In this document: piece after piece, positions 18,085-25,662 of the stretch
Numbering within the stretch: position 1 is the stretch's first letter
How the letters are laid out: every line of letters starts with the position of its first letter
Source of the DNA: Rhodopirellula sp.
Lineage (GTDB): Bacteria > Planctomycetota > Planctomycetia > Planctomycetales > Planctomycetaceae
Length of the DNA stretch: 34,747 nucleotides
Direction: 5' to 3'
NCBI GenBank assembly: GCA_013203845.1
Contig: JABMPE010000589.1
Coordinates: 1-34,747 of the forward strand
Translations under genes and position numbers: made by a program
The notes under the pieces: model-generated
The model's input: the letters and a program-made list of their open reading frames with translations, nothing else
What the model was told of the DNA's origin: nothing
The model's database searches: none

Positions 18085-18903
18085 ATGCGAGGACAACGAA
18101 TCTGTTTCATCAATCAGAAGGGTGGCTGTGGAAAGAGTTCGACCTGTTTTCATCTGGGCGGTGAGTTCGCAGCGCGTGGCATGAAGGTGCTGCTGGTTGA
18201 CTGCGATCCACAGGGCTCACTCAGTCAGGGATTCTTCGGATCCAACTACGTTCGATCACTGGCCCCGAATGACACGCTGGCCGGTGTGTTCGAGGACACG
18301 GTTTCGATTTCTATAGTCGGACCGGAACCAGTTCCGACCCCGTTTTCGGGGCTTTCGATTGTCCCGGCGAATCAGCACCTCGCCCGATTCAACACGCCTC
18401 AACCGGAGTGTGCCGGGATGTCGCAACACACGCTGCGGAGCTATCTCGAACGGTTCACGGGGTTTGATGTCGTGCTGCTCGATTGCCCGCCGAATCTGTA
18501 TCAGTGCAGTTGGAACGCGATGGTGGCAGCGGATGCCGTAATCGTGCCCGTTCCACCTGAGGACTTTGGAACGCAGGGGCTGCCCGTGGTCGAACAGGCT
18601 GTGATCAGTGTGCGTGCCCTGAATCCCGGACTGGAGTTGCTCGGCCACCTGATCACGCGAAGTGACGGCCGGCTGCTCGTTCACCGAAGTTACGAACGGA
18701 AGCTCCGGGAAGCATTTGGTTCGACGGTTTTCACCACCGTCATTCCGGAAGCATCGGCGTTCAAGGTGGCACTCGCATGTCGCAAACCAGTCTCGATGCA
18801 CGCTCCCGGTTCGAAGGCTGCCCGTCTGACTTCGGAACTGGCCCGCGAGATTCTTGATCGCGTCGATGGATTCACAGAAAAGCGTAATCTGGCAAAGGCA
18901 TGA
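18085..18903 (+). CDS. parA: ParA-family partition ATPase
   Basis: The ATG at 18085 is preceded by GAGG and gives 272 residues; the frame is open for 39 codons upstream without a better start. The N-terminus has the deviant Walker A of ParA/MinD ATPases, INQKGGCGKSS (residues about 8-18). DCDPQGSLS (about 39-47) is the A' motif and VVLLDCPPNLYQ (about 130-141) the Walker B region. The family uses ATP-driven cycling on the nucleoid to move plasmid copies bound by ParB. The stop overlaps the parB start as ATGA, so the two are translated together. ParA has no long N-terminal HTH extension, so autoregulation may fall to ParB (family knowledge, not shown here). Confidence 0.9.
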   Translation: MRGQRICFINQKGGCGKSSTCFHLGGEFAARGMKVLLVDCDPQGSLSQGFFGSNYVRSLAPNDTLAGVFEDTVSISIVGPEPVPTPFSGLSIVPANQHLARFNTPQPECAGMSQHTLRSYLERFTGFDVVLLDCPPNLYQCSWNAMVAADAVIVPVPPEDFGTQGLPVVEQAVISVRALNPGLELLGHLITRSDGRLLVHRSYERKLREAFGSTVFTTVIPEASAFKVALACRKPVSMHAPGSKAARLTSELAREILDRVDGFTEKRNLAKA

Positions 18904-19802
18904 CAACGACAAAGGACACGCTTAACCGGGTCGAGTCATTCCTCGACGAATCGATTGGTCATTCGGTCGAGGCTCAGCCCGATCTGGCACCTGTTTCGAA
19001 TCCCAGAGATGCCGGACGCACAGCGACACGCAACACTGGTCGCGTCGAGATTGACCGAGTCATTCCTGACCCGGATCAGCCGCGTGCAAACTTCACTGAG
19101 GAATCACTGGATCGGCTCGCTCAAAGTCTGCGTGACAAAGGCCAGCTCCACCCCATTCACGTTCGATGGTCGGAGCCTGCGGAAAAGTGGATCATCATTT
19201 CAGGTGAACGACGCTGGCGGGCATCACAGCGGGCCGGTCTGGGCACGATCGAGTGTCGCTTTCACGAGGCCGATCTTTCCGAATCCGAAGTTCGTGAACA
19301 GCAATTGATCGAAAACTGTCTGCGCGAAGACCTGCAGGCACTCGAAGAGGCGAAGGCGTTTCAGGCACTCATGGAACTGAATGGCTGGACTGGAAAACAA
19401 CTGGCGGAAGCCCTGCGTGTTTCTCCCACACGAATCAGTCGTATGCTCGCGCTGCTGAAACTGCCGGCTGATATCCAGCAACTCGTTGCTCAGGGACTGC
19501 TCCCCGCTCGAACGGCATACGAACTGACCCGGATCGCGGACGAGAACACTCAGCGACGTCTCGCCCGGCAGGCGATGCAGGGCCAGTTGAGTTCGCAGGC
19601 CGCCGCCAGAAAAGTTGCCCAGCACCGAGGCAAGCCGAAGCGGCCATCAACGGGAACACAGCTGATCTTCCCTTCGGAACACGGATGGAAGGTCACGGTC
19701 TCCGCCAGTTGCAAGGGGACGTATTTCGATATTGAACTCGCTCTTGATGAAGCGCTCACGGAAGTGCGGCATCGGATCGACAACGGCGTGCAGATTTTCT
19801 GA
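18900..19802 (+). CDS. parB: ParB-family partition protein
   Basis: The protein is 300 residues. VEIDRVIPDPDQPRANF (about 49-65) opens the ParB/Srx domain. ISGERRWRASQRAGL (about 100-114) is the GERRxRA box that binds CTP in this family. ELSE-type helices lead to the HTH TGKQLAEALRVSPTRISRML (about 165-184), which would read parS. The middle section matches the family well; the C-terminal dimerisation part is short. It follows parA with a 4-base overlap. The reading frame includes the second copy of a 17-bp exact repeat (18999-19015), encoding SNPRDAG, just before the conserved domain. Confidence 0.9.
   Translation: MTTTKDTLNRVESFLDESIGHSVEAQPDLAPVSNPRDAGRTATRNTGRVEIDRVIPDPDQPRANFTEESLDRLAQSLRDKGQLHPIHVRWSEPAEKWIIISGERRWRASQRAGLGTIECRFHEADLSESEVREQQLIENCLREDLQALEEAKAFQALMELNGWTGKQLAEALRVSPTRISRMLALLKLPADIQQLVAQGLLPARTAYELTRIADENTQRRLARQAMQGQLSSQAAARKVAQHRGKPKRPSTGTQLIFPSEHGWKVTVSASCKGTYFDIELALDEALTEVRHRIDNGVQIF
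18999..19015 (+). repeat. 17-bp exact repeat, copy 2 (inside parB)
   Basis: This is the second copy of AATCCCAGAGATGCCGG. It lies in the parB coding sequence, in the variable linker ahead of the ParB domain, so it could be tolerated as a binding site. Confidence 0.6.
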
Positions 19803-19891
19803 CGGGCGCCTCGTCGGACGTAACTGCGAGCGGATTCAAGCCCCATGGATTTCACCGGGAACCCAACTGTGATTTTCGCCCTGAGATGGAC

Positions 19892-20335
19892 TCGCCCAGT
19901 GGGCGACCCGCACATCGGGTGCCCCCGGTCGGCTTCCCGCGTCGCGGGAGAACCGGGTCGGTGTCACAGTTCGCCACTGGATTCCCCTGTGCGTTCGCAC
20001 CTGGGACATCTCAGCAGCTCACCCACCCTCGCCTTGCTGTTTCCGTTTCACGGAAGACGTTCGGCTTCCTCCCCTGACGGACGACGGGCTCCGCCCTTTG
20101 CCGCAATCTTTTCAGGTTCGCTGAACGCTCACCGCCCTGAACGGGCTGCCGCACGTCGGCCGGGGCCGACGGTACGGGCGGGCTGAACGCCCGCAGGCTC
20201 GCTGGGCCGCTCGCCCTGGAACGAACCGGCTGGGGCCGGTTGCGTTCCCTTCCGCCTCCGCTGAACGCTCCGGCGGTCTACCGCGACCTGAACGGTCGCG
20301 GTGCCGTACGGGCCGCTTTGCGGCCCGTACGGCAC
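19892..20335. repeat. GC-rich hairpin array with recurring TGAAC loops
   Basis: The 735-base gap between parB and the kinase gene holds no credible gene. Perfect stems include 19892-19906, 19906-19920, 19935-19949 (with an outer stem 19924-19957), 19989-20000, 20134-20146, 20154-20171, 20178-20194, 20218-20248 (13 bp with one bulge), 20280-20302 (9 bp) and 20301-20335 (16-bp perfect stem, TTT loop). The heptamer CTGAACG occurs five times between 20121 and 20294, and each time TGAAC is the loop between complementary G/C arms while the stems differ. This pattern of kept loop and changing stem suggests selection on RNA or single-strand DNA structure. Confidence 0.75.
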
Positions 20336-20537
20336 TGGCTCAACAGGTGGAACATGAGGCCGGCAGCGACCTGACCCTTTCACATGCCAGTGCTCTGCCA
20401 TCAGAATCTGTTGCTGTCACGGCACTTGAGTGCGATCCGAATCAGCACGTGTTTACTGACCGTGTCTCGTGACGAACACGTTGTCACCCTGTTACGCTTG
20501 TGGCATTCCGTCGAGCCTGATTGAGACCGTCATTGCG

Positions 20538-21554
20538 ATGCCAGAGGATCACCAAGTGCCAGGAGATTCCGTCCGAATTCGTGGTCGGCACTATCCCGTG
20601 ATCGAACGGTTTCGGATTCATCAACGGACCTATCTTGCCATTGAGAAACTGAGCCATCCGGAACGTCAACGGTTCAAAGTCTTCGATCCGCACGCCGGTC
20701 CCGGTGGACTGTTTGCCGTGCTTCATGTCCTGCCTTCGTCACGGGAAACGGTTGAGCGAATTCGACTGCTGCAAAAGCTGAATACCGGCAATCAGGAACT
20801 TCCGCAGATTCGCGACTACCAGAAAAGGGACGATGGTGTTCTTGTCGTTTTGAACTGGGTGGACGGTGACAATCTTCGCAGCAGGCTCAATCAAATTCGA
20901 GAGGGCCGTATGCGACCGATGGGAACACCCGAAGTCATTCGTCTGGTCCGTGGCCTGGCTCACGGTCTTGCTCATCTGCACCGACATCGAGGAATCATTC
21001 ACGCTGACGTCAAACCCGCCAATCTGATTCTGACTCCAAATCCGACACGCCTGGCACTCATCGATTACGGAAGCGCGTGGCAAGTCGTTCGGACAAAACA
21101 ACGAGGAGTTGGTGACGGAATCACTGGCTCTTATGCCGCACCCGAAGTCCTGCGACGCGATGATTATGTCAGTTCGCGTGCCGACTATTTTTCACTGTGC
21201 GCTGTTTGCTACGAGATGCTGACCGGAACCATCCCGTATGACGGACTGGGCGGAAGCGCGGGACTCCCGCAACACCGCGACGAAATGGAGTCAGCTCTCG
21301 TGCCACCCAGTGAACTGAGTCCAGACTCGGGGCGCATTGCCAAGTCTCATTGGAAGCGAATTGACCAACTGATTTGTCGGGGTTTGACACTCGACGCCGA
21401 CAACCGTCACCGCACGGCTGACGAATGGCTCAATGAATGGAACGAGATCCACTCACAGTTTCAGCAGAAACCGCAGCGAGGATGGATCAGTCGAGGATTT
21501 CTCCGTGTGATCGACTGGCTTGACGGAGAACGCAGTGGGAGTGGCGGGCGCTAA
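20538..21554 (+). CDS. Ser/Thr kinase-like protein, divergent N-lobe
   Basis: From the ATG at 20538 the protein has 338 residues; a GTG at 20469 would add 23. No strong ribosome-binding site decides between them. The C-lobe is kinase-like: RGIIHADVKPANLIL keeps the catalytic Asp, Lys and Asn although HRD is HAD; LIDYGSAW replaces DFG with DYG; GSYAAPEVLRRDDYVSSRADYFSLCAVCYEMLTG (given here in parts: APEV, ADYFSLC, YEMLTG) is the activation and alpha-F region. The N-lobe lacks a clear glycine loop and the ATP-binding lysine is not obvious. It could be active or partly degenerate. The last residues are basic and short, with no membrane segment. It is convergent with the Cas4-like gene, overlapping by 4 bases, and is likely part of the same module. 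Confidence 0.75.
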   Translation: MPEDHQVPGDSVRIRGRHYPVIERFRIHQRTYLAIEKLSHPERQRFKVFDPHAGPGGLFAVLHVLPSSRETVERIRLLQKLNTGNQELPQIRDYQKRDDGVLVVLNWVDGDNLRSRLNQIREGRMRPMGTPEVIRLVRGLAHGLAHLHRHRGIIHADVKPANLILTPNPTRLALIDYGSAWQVVRTKQRGVGDGITGSYAAPEVLRRDDYVSSRADYFSLCAVCYEMLTGTIPYDGLGGSAGLPQHRDEMESALVPPSELSPDSGRIAKSHWKRIDQLICRGLTLDADNRHRTADEWLNEWNEIHSQFQQKPQRGWISRGFLRVIDWLDGERSGSGGR

Positions 21555-22645
21555 CCCGCACCTTTCACATCCTGCAGCCGAAGCTCATCCGTCAACTTAT
21601 GAGTCGGACACCATTCAAAACGGTCACCGCAGTCGCAGTGGTACCTGGTTCTGCCACCCATTGGTTTCAGGACATGAGGGTCAAGTCGCTTTCCGTTTCG
21701 CAAAGTGGGGATCCCCTTCGAGAGCAAACGGGGTTCTCCAAACGGGCATCCAGCGCACCTGTTGATATCCGCTGGCGGGTAGGGAGGAGGCCCGCCGCCA
21801 TCGGCGATGGTGACGAGGCGGCGCAGTTCTTCCAGCGCGTCATGGAACGGCTTCCGGTAGCGAGGATGATTCGGCACGGCGATGCCCCGCATCGTGTCGC
21901 CGTAAAGAATGATCCCGTAGGGAACGTCAGCCCCCATCTGGGATTCGACCAGATGGCAGTAGGCCATGATCCGTACAAGATGCTGAGGCTTTGGGTAATC
22001 ATGCACGGACCTTGTCCGGAACACCGGGATCGCCCACGAATCGCGTTGCAGCACGCGAAACGGACTCCCGTCGAGCTTCCAGTTTTCGTCTGCCAGGCGA
22101 TCACAGCGTTGCGATACAAATCCAGACTTCCAGAGATCCCACCAGAACACCGGCGTGGTGTCAGTCGCCGCCGGATCGGGTTCACGCCTGGTTCCGAAGT
22201 CGGCCGACCGTAACCGGCGGATGAGTTCGTTGAGGCTGCTCGTCGTCGATAAGAGAAATGGAACGAGCGCGATCATCACGATGAAAAGAAGCAGAGCGGT
22301 AGAACGAGCGTGTTGGAAACTATCGAAAGCTGCCAGCGACGAGCAAATAGTGGCAGCAACAATCAGAGCACCCAGACCGCACAGAAGCCGCCGCCATCTT
22401 TGGGCGATCGCGTCTCTGATTTCTTCAAGTTCATAGACCGGAAGCAAATCCAGCACTGGCATGTCGTCACGCCGGTTCACGTCCTTTGATTCGGCGGCCA
22501 GCAGGCCAGCCCGTTTGCAGTACACAACATTGGCCACACTGGAAGCACTGATGAAGTCCCCTTTCTCGACTTTGAGTCGGGACACGCGATTCGGTTCGGC
22601 TTCACCTTTGTTTCGAGTCACCATGGGCGCTACCGCACCTTCCAT
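21551..22645 (-). CDS. Membrane-anchored Cas4-like protein with degenerate active site
   Basis: This is a 364-residue protein. ISASSVANVVYCKRAGLLA (about 32-50) matches the opening motif of Cas4-type nucleases, with its first cluster cysteine (C43). Two transmembrane segments lie at about 87-107 and 115-130, an insertion not found in plain Cas4. QHLVRIMAYCHLVE followed by VPYGIILYGD (about 235-265) matches the Q-x-x-x-YCLLVE and YG-x-x-x-Y part of Cas4. CAGCPFGEPR (C297, C300) fits the C-terminal cysteines. The usual PVExK catalytic strand reads PVFRT, so the Glu and Lys are missing and nuclease activity is doubtful. A further Cys/His cluster, CDCGDRFEWCPTH, lies at about 337-349. The start could also be M8. 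It overlaps the upstream HTH-pseudokinase gene by 16 bases, so they are one transcription unit. Confidence 0.65.
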   Translation of the reverse strand: MEGAVAPMVTRNKGEAEPNRVSRLKVEKGDFISASSVANVVYCKRAGLLAAESKDVNRRDDMPVLDLLPVYELEEIRDAIAQRWRRLLCGLGALIVAATICSSLAAFDSFQHARSTALLLFIVMIALVPFLLSTTSSLNELIRRLRSADFGTRREPDPAATDTTPVFWWDLWKSGFVSQRCDRLADENWKLDGSPFRVLQRDSWAIPVFRTRSVHDYPKPQHLVRIMAYCHLVESQMGADVPYGIILYGDTMRGIAVPNHPRYRKPFHDALEELRRLVTIADGGGPPPYPPADINRCAGCPFGEPRLLSKGIPTLRNGKRLDPHVLKPMGGRTRYHCDCGDRFEWCPTHKLTDELRLQDVKGAG

Positions 22646-23688
22646 TTCCGAAGAGTGGCGATGATCTGCTGAAAGTCAGCCGGTCGGGACCGCCGTGATG
22701 CAGCCAGCGATGTTTTCAATACCTCCGCGAGCGGTGGGGGTAACTTGAGTTTCCGCACAGTCGCTGCGTGGTCATTCCGGGATGGCAATTCTCTACTGAG
22801 TATATGAAGTGCCACACGAGCCCAGCTGTAGATGTCGGCCCGGTGATCGACATCGTCCGAATCCGCTTCCGGTGCCCGATACTCATCAGCCGGCCATTCA
22901 TCCGGGGCAACGGTCAGGCCGTGATCCACCAGCTTGCTCAGTTCGAATTCCGTCAGGACGGCCGATCCATCACCGGACCGGATCAGGATCGATGCCGGTG
23001 TCAGCTCACGCCGGATTATGCCAAGCGTGTGGATCGCTGCGAGTCCCTCTGCAATGCCGAGTAACAACTGCTGTGATTGTCGTCGCGAAAACGTGTCTGA
23101 GCGAAGCCGGGAACTTAGCGGTTCACCTTCCACCCATTCATCAATCACCCAGTAGTACGGTTCCCGTGGATCCCGGAATACCGTTTCGTTCGTAATGACG
23201 TTGGGGTGGCTCTTCACGGCCCGGCAGACTTTCGGATGCCGTTTCATCCACGTCACACATCGCTGTTCTTCCTCGGTTGAAAGCCGACTCAGGTCGTAGC
23301 GTTTGCCACGAGCCAGATCATCCAGTTCAAGGTGCCGCATTCGACAGATCTGAAATCGCAGGCCGTTGGACGCTTCGATCCAGTCAGCAATGACGTCGGT
23401 GATCCGGTACTCGTGCACGGTCATCACGTCCGAAGCGGACACGCCGGCATCGTCAGTGGCGTCTGATTCCAGCAGAGATTCGAGACTCTCAACGCCAAGT
23501 GCCTGCCGGATTCCTTGAGCTGTTGTTAAAGACGCCGCAAGTCCCTTGCTGAGGACATTGCTAATTGTGCCAGTGCTGACCTCGGCTTTGTGAGCCAGTT
23601 TCTCGTGCGTCCAGCCAAGGTCCAGGCAGCGGCGTGAAATCTCCGCCACATCCAGTTTCACATTCCCGGATTTATCCCTGATCGCCAT
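22630..23688 (-). CDS. XRE-type HTH fused to a pseudokinase domain
   Basis: I chose the ATG at 23688 (AAGG 8 bases upstream); an earlier ATG at 23712 has no such site. The product has 352 residues. Residues about 10-65 are an XRE-like helix-turn-helix: WTHEKLAHKAEVSTGTISNV. The rest has a kinase fold: VIDEWVEGEPL (hinge), GLAAIHTLGIIRRELTPASIL in place of the HRDLKPxN loop, LTEFELSKL in place of DFG, and ADIYSWARVALHIL for the alpha-F helix. Catalytic Asp is Glu, loop Lys is Thr, Asn is Ser, and the metal-binding Asp is Glu, so phosphotransfer is unlikely. It is probably a DNA-binding regulator that senses a ligand or partner kinase. It is followed by the overlapping Cas4-like gene. Confidence 0.75.
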   Translation of the reverse strand: MAIRDKSGNVKLDVAEISRRCLDLGWTHEKLAHKAEVSTGTISNVLSKGLAASLTTAQGIRQALGVESLESLLESDATDDAGVSASDVMTVHEYRITDVIADWIEASNGLRFQICRMRHLELDDLARGKRYDLSRLSTEEEQRCVTWMKRHPKVCRAVKSHPNVITNETVFRDPREPYYWVIDEWVEGEPLSSRLRSDTFSRRQSQQLLLGIAEGLAAIHTLGIIRRELTPASILIRSGDGSAVLTEFELSKLVDHGLTVAPDEWPADEYRAPEADSDDVDHRADIYSWARVALHILSRELPSRNDHAATVRKLKLPPPLAEVLKTSLAASRRSRPADFQQIIATLRKWKVR

Positions 23689-23888
23689 AGCGACGGCCTT
23701 GATCGAAACCATGAAGCGGCACGAATTTCCAGAAAATGTCTCTCACTGAACGAGGTTGAACCAGATTGTATGGAGCCTGTTTTTCGGCCTCGATCTAATC
23801 GCACGCACTCAGATTCAACGGACATTCCGGTATTCAGTTTACCGACCCGAAATCTGATCTCCAACGCGATGCCGAAAGGATTGGTTCC

Positions 23889-24311
23889 ATGTTGCAACGA
23901 AGTATGCAGTGGTTTGTGGATCGGCTGGCCGAACGATTCGTGCCGGTTGTCGGAGCGTTCTACGCATCCGCTCTTCAGAAAATGATGATCCTCGGTCATG
24001 CCGAGCATCACAACCAGATGGAAGAACAGGCCCGCCGCTATGAAGACGCGGGCAAGCCGCACCTGGCGGCCATGATTCGCCAGCAGGCGGGCAAAGTCTC
24101 CCTGGATGATCCATTGCAGTTGTCTCCGACTGTGATTGGAAACGTCTCGCCGGAAGAAGGTCGGCTTACGGACGGCCTTGCGATGACGCCGCGTGGGTTG
24201 CCGGACGTGGAAGCATCTTCCTCGAAACCGCGCAGAAAGAAACGAGCAAAGAACAACGTCGAAGCCAATCAGAAGTCCATTGAAGGCGAGAACGAATGCC
24301 CGCTTCTCTAA
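23889..24311 (+). CDS. Small hypothetical protein, first gene of transfer block
   Basis: The protein has 140 residues, preceded by AAAGGA 8 bases before the ATG. Residues 1-65 are amphipathic helices (FVDRLAERFVPVVGAFYASAL, then HHNQMEEQARRYEDAG). The C-terminus is basic and disordered: SSSKPRRKKRAKNN. No family is recognised. It overlaps the next gene by 16 bases, so it heads the operon that runs through the coupling ATPase. The 176-base gap on its left is divergent from the HTH-pseudokinase gene and may carry sites for that protein; I see no clear palindrome there. Confidence 0.65.
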   Translation: MLQRSMQWFVDRLAERFVPVVGAFYASALQKMMILGHAEHHNQMEEQARRYEDAGKPHLAAMIRQQAGKVSLDDPLQLSPTVIGNVSPEEGRLTDGLAMTPRGLPDVEASSSKPRRKKRAKNNVEANQKSIEGENECPLL

Positions 24312-24934
24312 GACTCACCAGACGCGACGTCGTCGTCCTGCAGGCTCTGAGTCTGAAAGTGCGGCTGTTCGGACTGCGCCAGATCGCTGACGCAATCTGG
24401 TTCGGACACGTTGCCAACGCGCGACGCAGACTACGGCGACTTGTCACAGCCGGTCTGGTTTACCGGCAGATCACGCCCGCTCAGCCTTTGCCGGAATTGA
24501 CCGGTCCGGTCTTTGAATGGCAACCCGGCGATCGGGAGCCGAATGCCGGACAGATTTCGTTCCGATTGAAAAGCCGGTGGAAGTACCAGGCCCTGCGGCA
24601 GACGGTCGTGTATCTGGCAGCCGAAAACACGGTCGAGCATTTCGGCGGTCGACCACATCACAACCAGATCTCGACGCAGGTCACGCATGACCTGGGCGTG
24701 GCAGCCGTCTGGTTGTGGTTTCATCTCTACGCCCCACATCTCGCTACGGCATGGCAGGGAGAAGATCTAATCGCTCCTGAACGACGCGGTGAAACACTGC
24801 CGGATGCTGTGCTGATCAGTCGCGACATGCAGCCGGCCATGATGATCGAATTTGGTGGCAGCTACGGGCCGAAGCGGATTGAAGAGTTTCATGACGACGC
24901 CGCGATGCGCGGCTTGCCCTATCAAATCTGGTGA
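24296..24934 (+). CDS. Replic_Relax-like protein A1 (wHTH plus PD-(D/E)xK-like)
   Basis: The product has 212 residues. The N-terminal 70 residues are a winged helix: RRDVVVLQALSLKVRLFGLR, then NARRRLRRLVTAGLVYRQI, typical of the replication-relaxation (PF13814-type) family of plasmid proteins. The C-terminal half ends with LPDAVLI, then MMIEFGGSYG, KRIEEFHDD and LPYQIW. The PD...(I)E-x-G arrangement recalls the PD-(D/E)xK fold, but the lysine is not evident. It probably acts on plasmid DNA in replication or mobilisation. It is paralogous to the 28236-28868 product (shared ordering of wHTH, W(Q/R)GED, P-DA, IE, FH and a final W). The next gene begins 7 bases on, with GAGGG as its ribosome site. 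Confidence 0.65.
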   Translation: MPASLRLTRRDVVVLQALSLKVRLFGLRQIADAIWFGHVANARRRLRRLVTAGLVYRQITPAQPLPELTGPVFEWQPGDREPNAGQISFRLKSRWKYQALRQTVVYLAAENTVEHFGGRPHHNQISTQVTHDLGVAAVWLWFHLYAPHLATAWQGEDLIAPERRGETLPDAVLISRDMQPAMMIEFGGSYGPKRIEEFHDDAAMRGLPYQIW

Positions 24935-24941
24935 GGGATCG

Positions 24942-25619
24942 ATGCCAGTCATTATCAGAAAACGAGACAGAGCCATTCTCGACCACATCCTTCGATACCG
25001 GTTGACCACCAACGCCGTCCTGCATCGAACTCTGTTCCCGGAACAGTCGATGAACGCGGTAACGAAAGTCACGGCTCGTCTCTGCCAGCGAGGTCTACTG
25101 CGACGGTATCCGCTGGTTCCACCGGAAACCTATTTCACTGCCGGTCCCGAAGCGGTCCGACAGTTCGGGGTTCCGTCACGGAGGACGGAACCACTTGGCC
25201 CACAGGCGCTGCCCATCGACTACGCCGTTCTGATTTATGCCACACACGGCAAGCAGGCATGTCGGCGAATGACATCCGATGAGCTTTCCGCGTACATGCC
25301 GTGGCTGCCGGACGAACTGACCCGCACACCGTATTGCGTCGGTGAGAGTGGTCGACTGGATCTGGTGCGTGTTGATTTAGGGGGATCACCTCAACACGTC
25401 GCACGCAAAACAGCCGCCGACGTTTCGGCCCGGCTGGCGATTCCCGAACTAGCCGAACTGGCGGCAGCCGGCAGGTTTCAAATCGTGATTCTCACCACCA
25501 CCGACGACAAGGCCCGCCTGATTTCAGCGGCGTTCGAGGCACTGGGCTGGTCGGATCAGGTTCGCATCCATCTGGCTGCGGTCTCACGTCTGAGTTTTCT
25601 TCAGCTCCGAGGTCACTGA
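24942..25619 (+). CDS. Replic_Relax-like protein B1
   Basis: The ATG at 24942, after GAGGG, gives 225 residues. It begins with a winged-helix segment RKRDRAILDHILRYRLTTNA, then KVTARLCQRGLLRRYPL, and ends with an alpha/beta half containing RLDLVRVDLGG, ELAAAGRFQIVILTTTDDKA and VRIHLAAVSRL. It is paralogous to the 28872-29600 product, which has HVRVDAVPS and ASRQFEITYVVAAEQKANRL at matching positions. The RVD motif may be a catalytic or metal site, which I cannot establish. It follows A1 and precedes the coupling ATPase by 43 bases, so A1-B1-ATPase look like one transcript. Confidence 0.6.
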   Translation: MPVIIRKRDRAILDHILRYRLTTNAVLHRTLFPEQSMNAVTKVTARLCQRGLLRRYPLVPPETYFTAGPEAVRQFGVPSRRTEPLGPQALPIDYAVLIYATHGKQACRRMTSDELSAYMPWLPDELTRTPYCVGESGRLDLVRVDLGGSPQHVARKTAADVSARLAIPELAELAAAGRFQIVILTTTDDKARLISAAFEALGWSDQVRIHLAAVSRLSFLQLRGH

Positions 25620-25662
25620 ACCACTTCCCGCTTTCATCGCGGACATTCTGAAACGACGACTC

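Noticed and set aside
19845-20186. Pro/Arg-rich plus-strand frame after parB
   Set aside because: It reads through the hairpin array; composition reflects GC-rich palindromes, not a protein.
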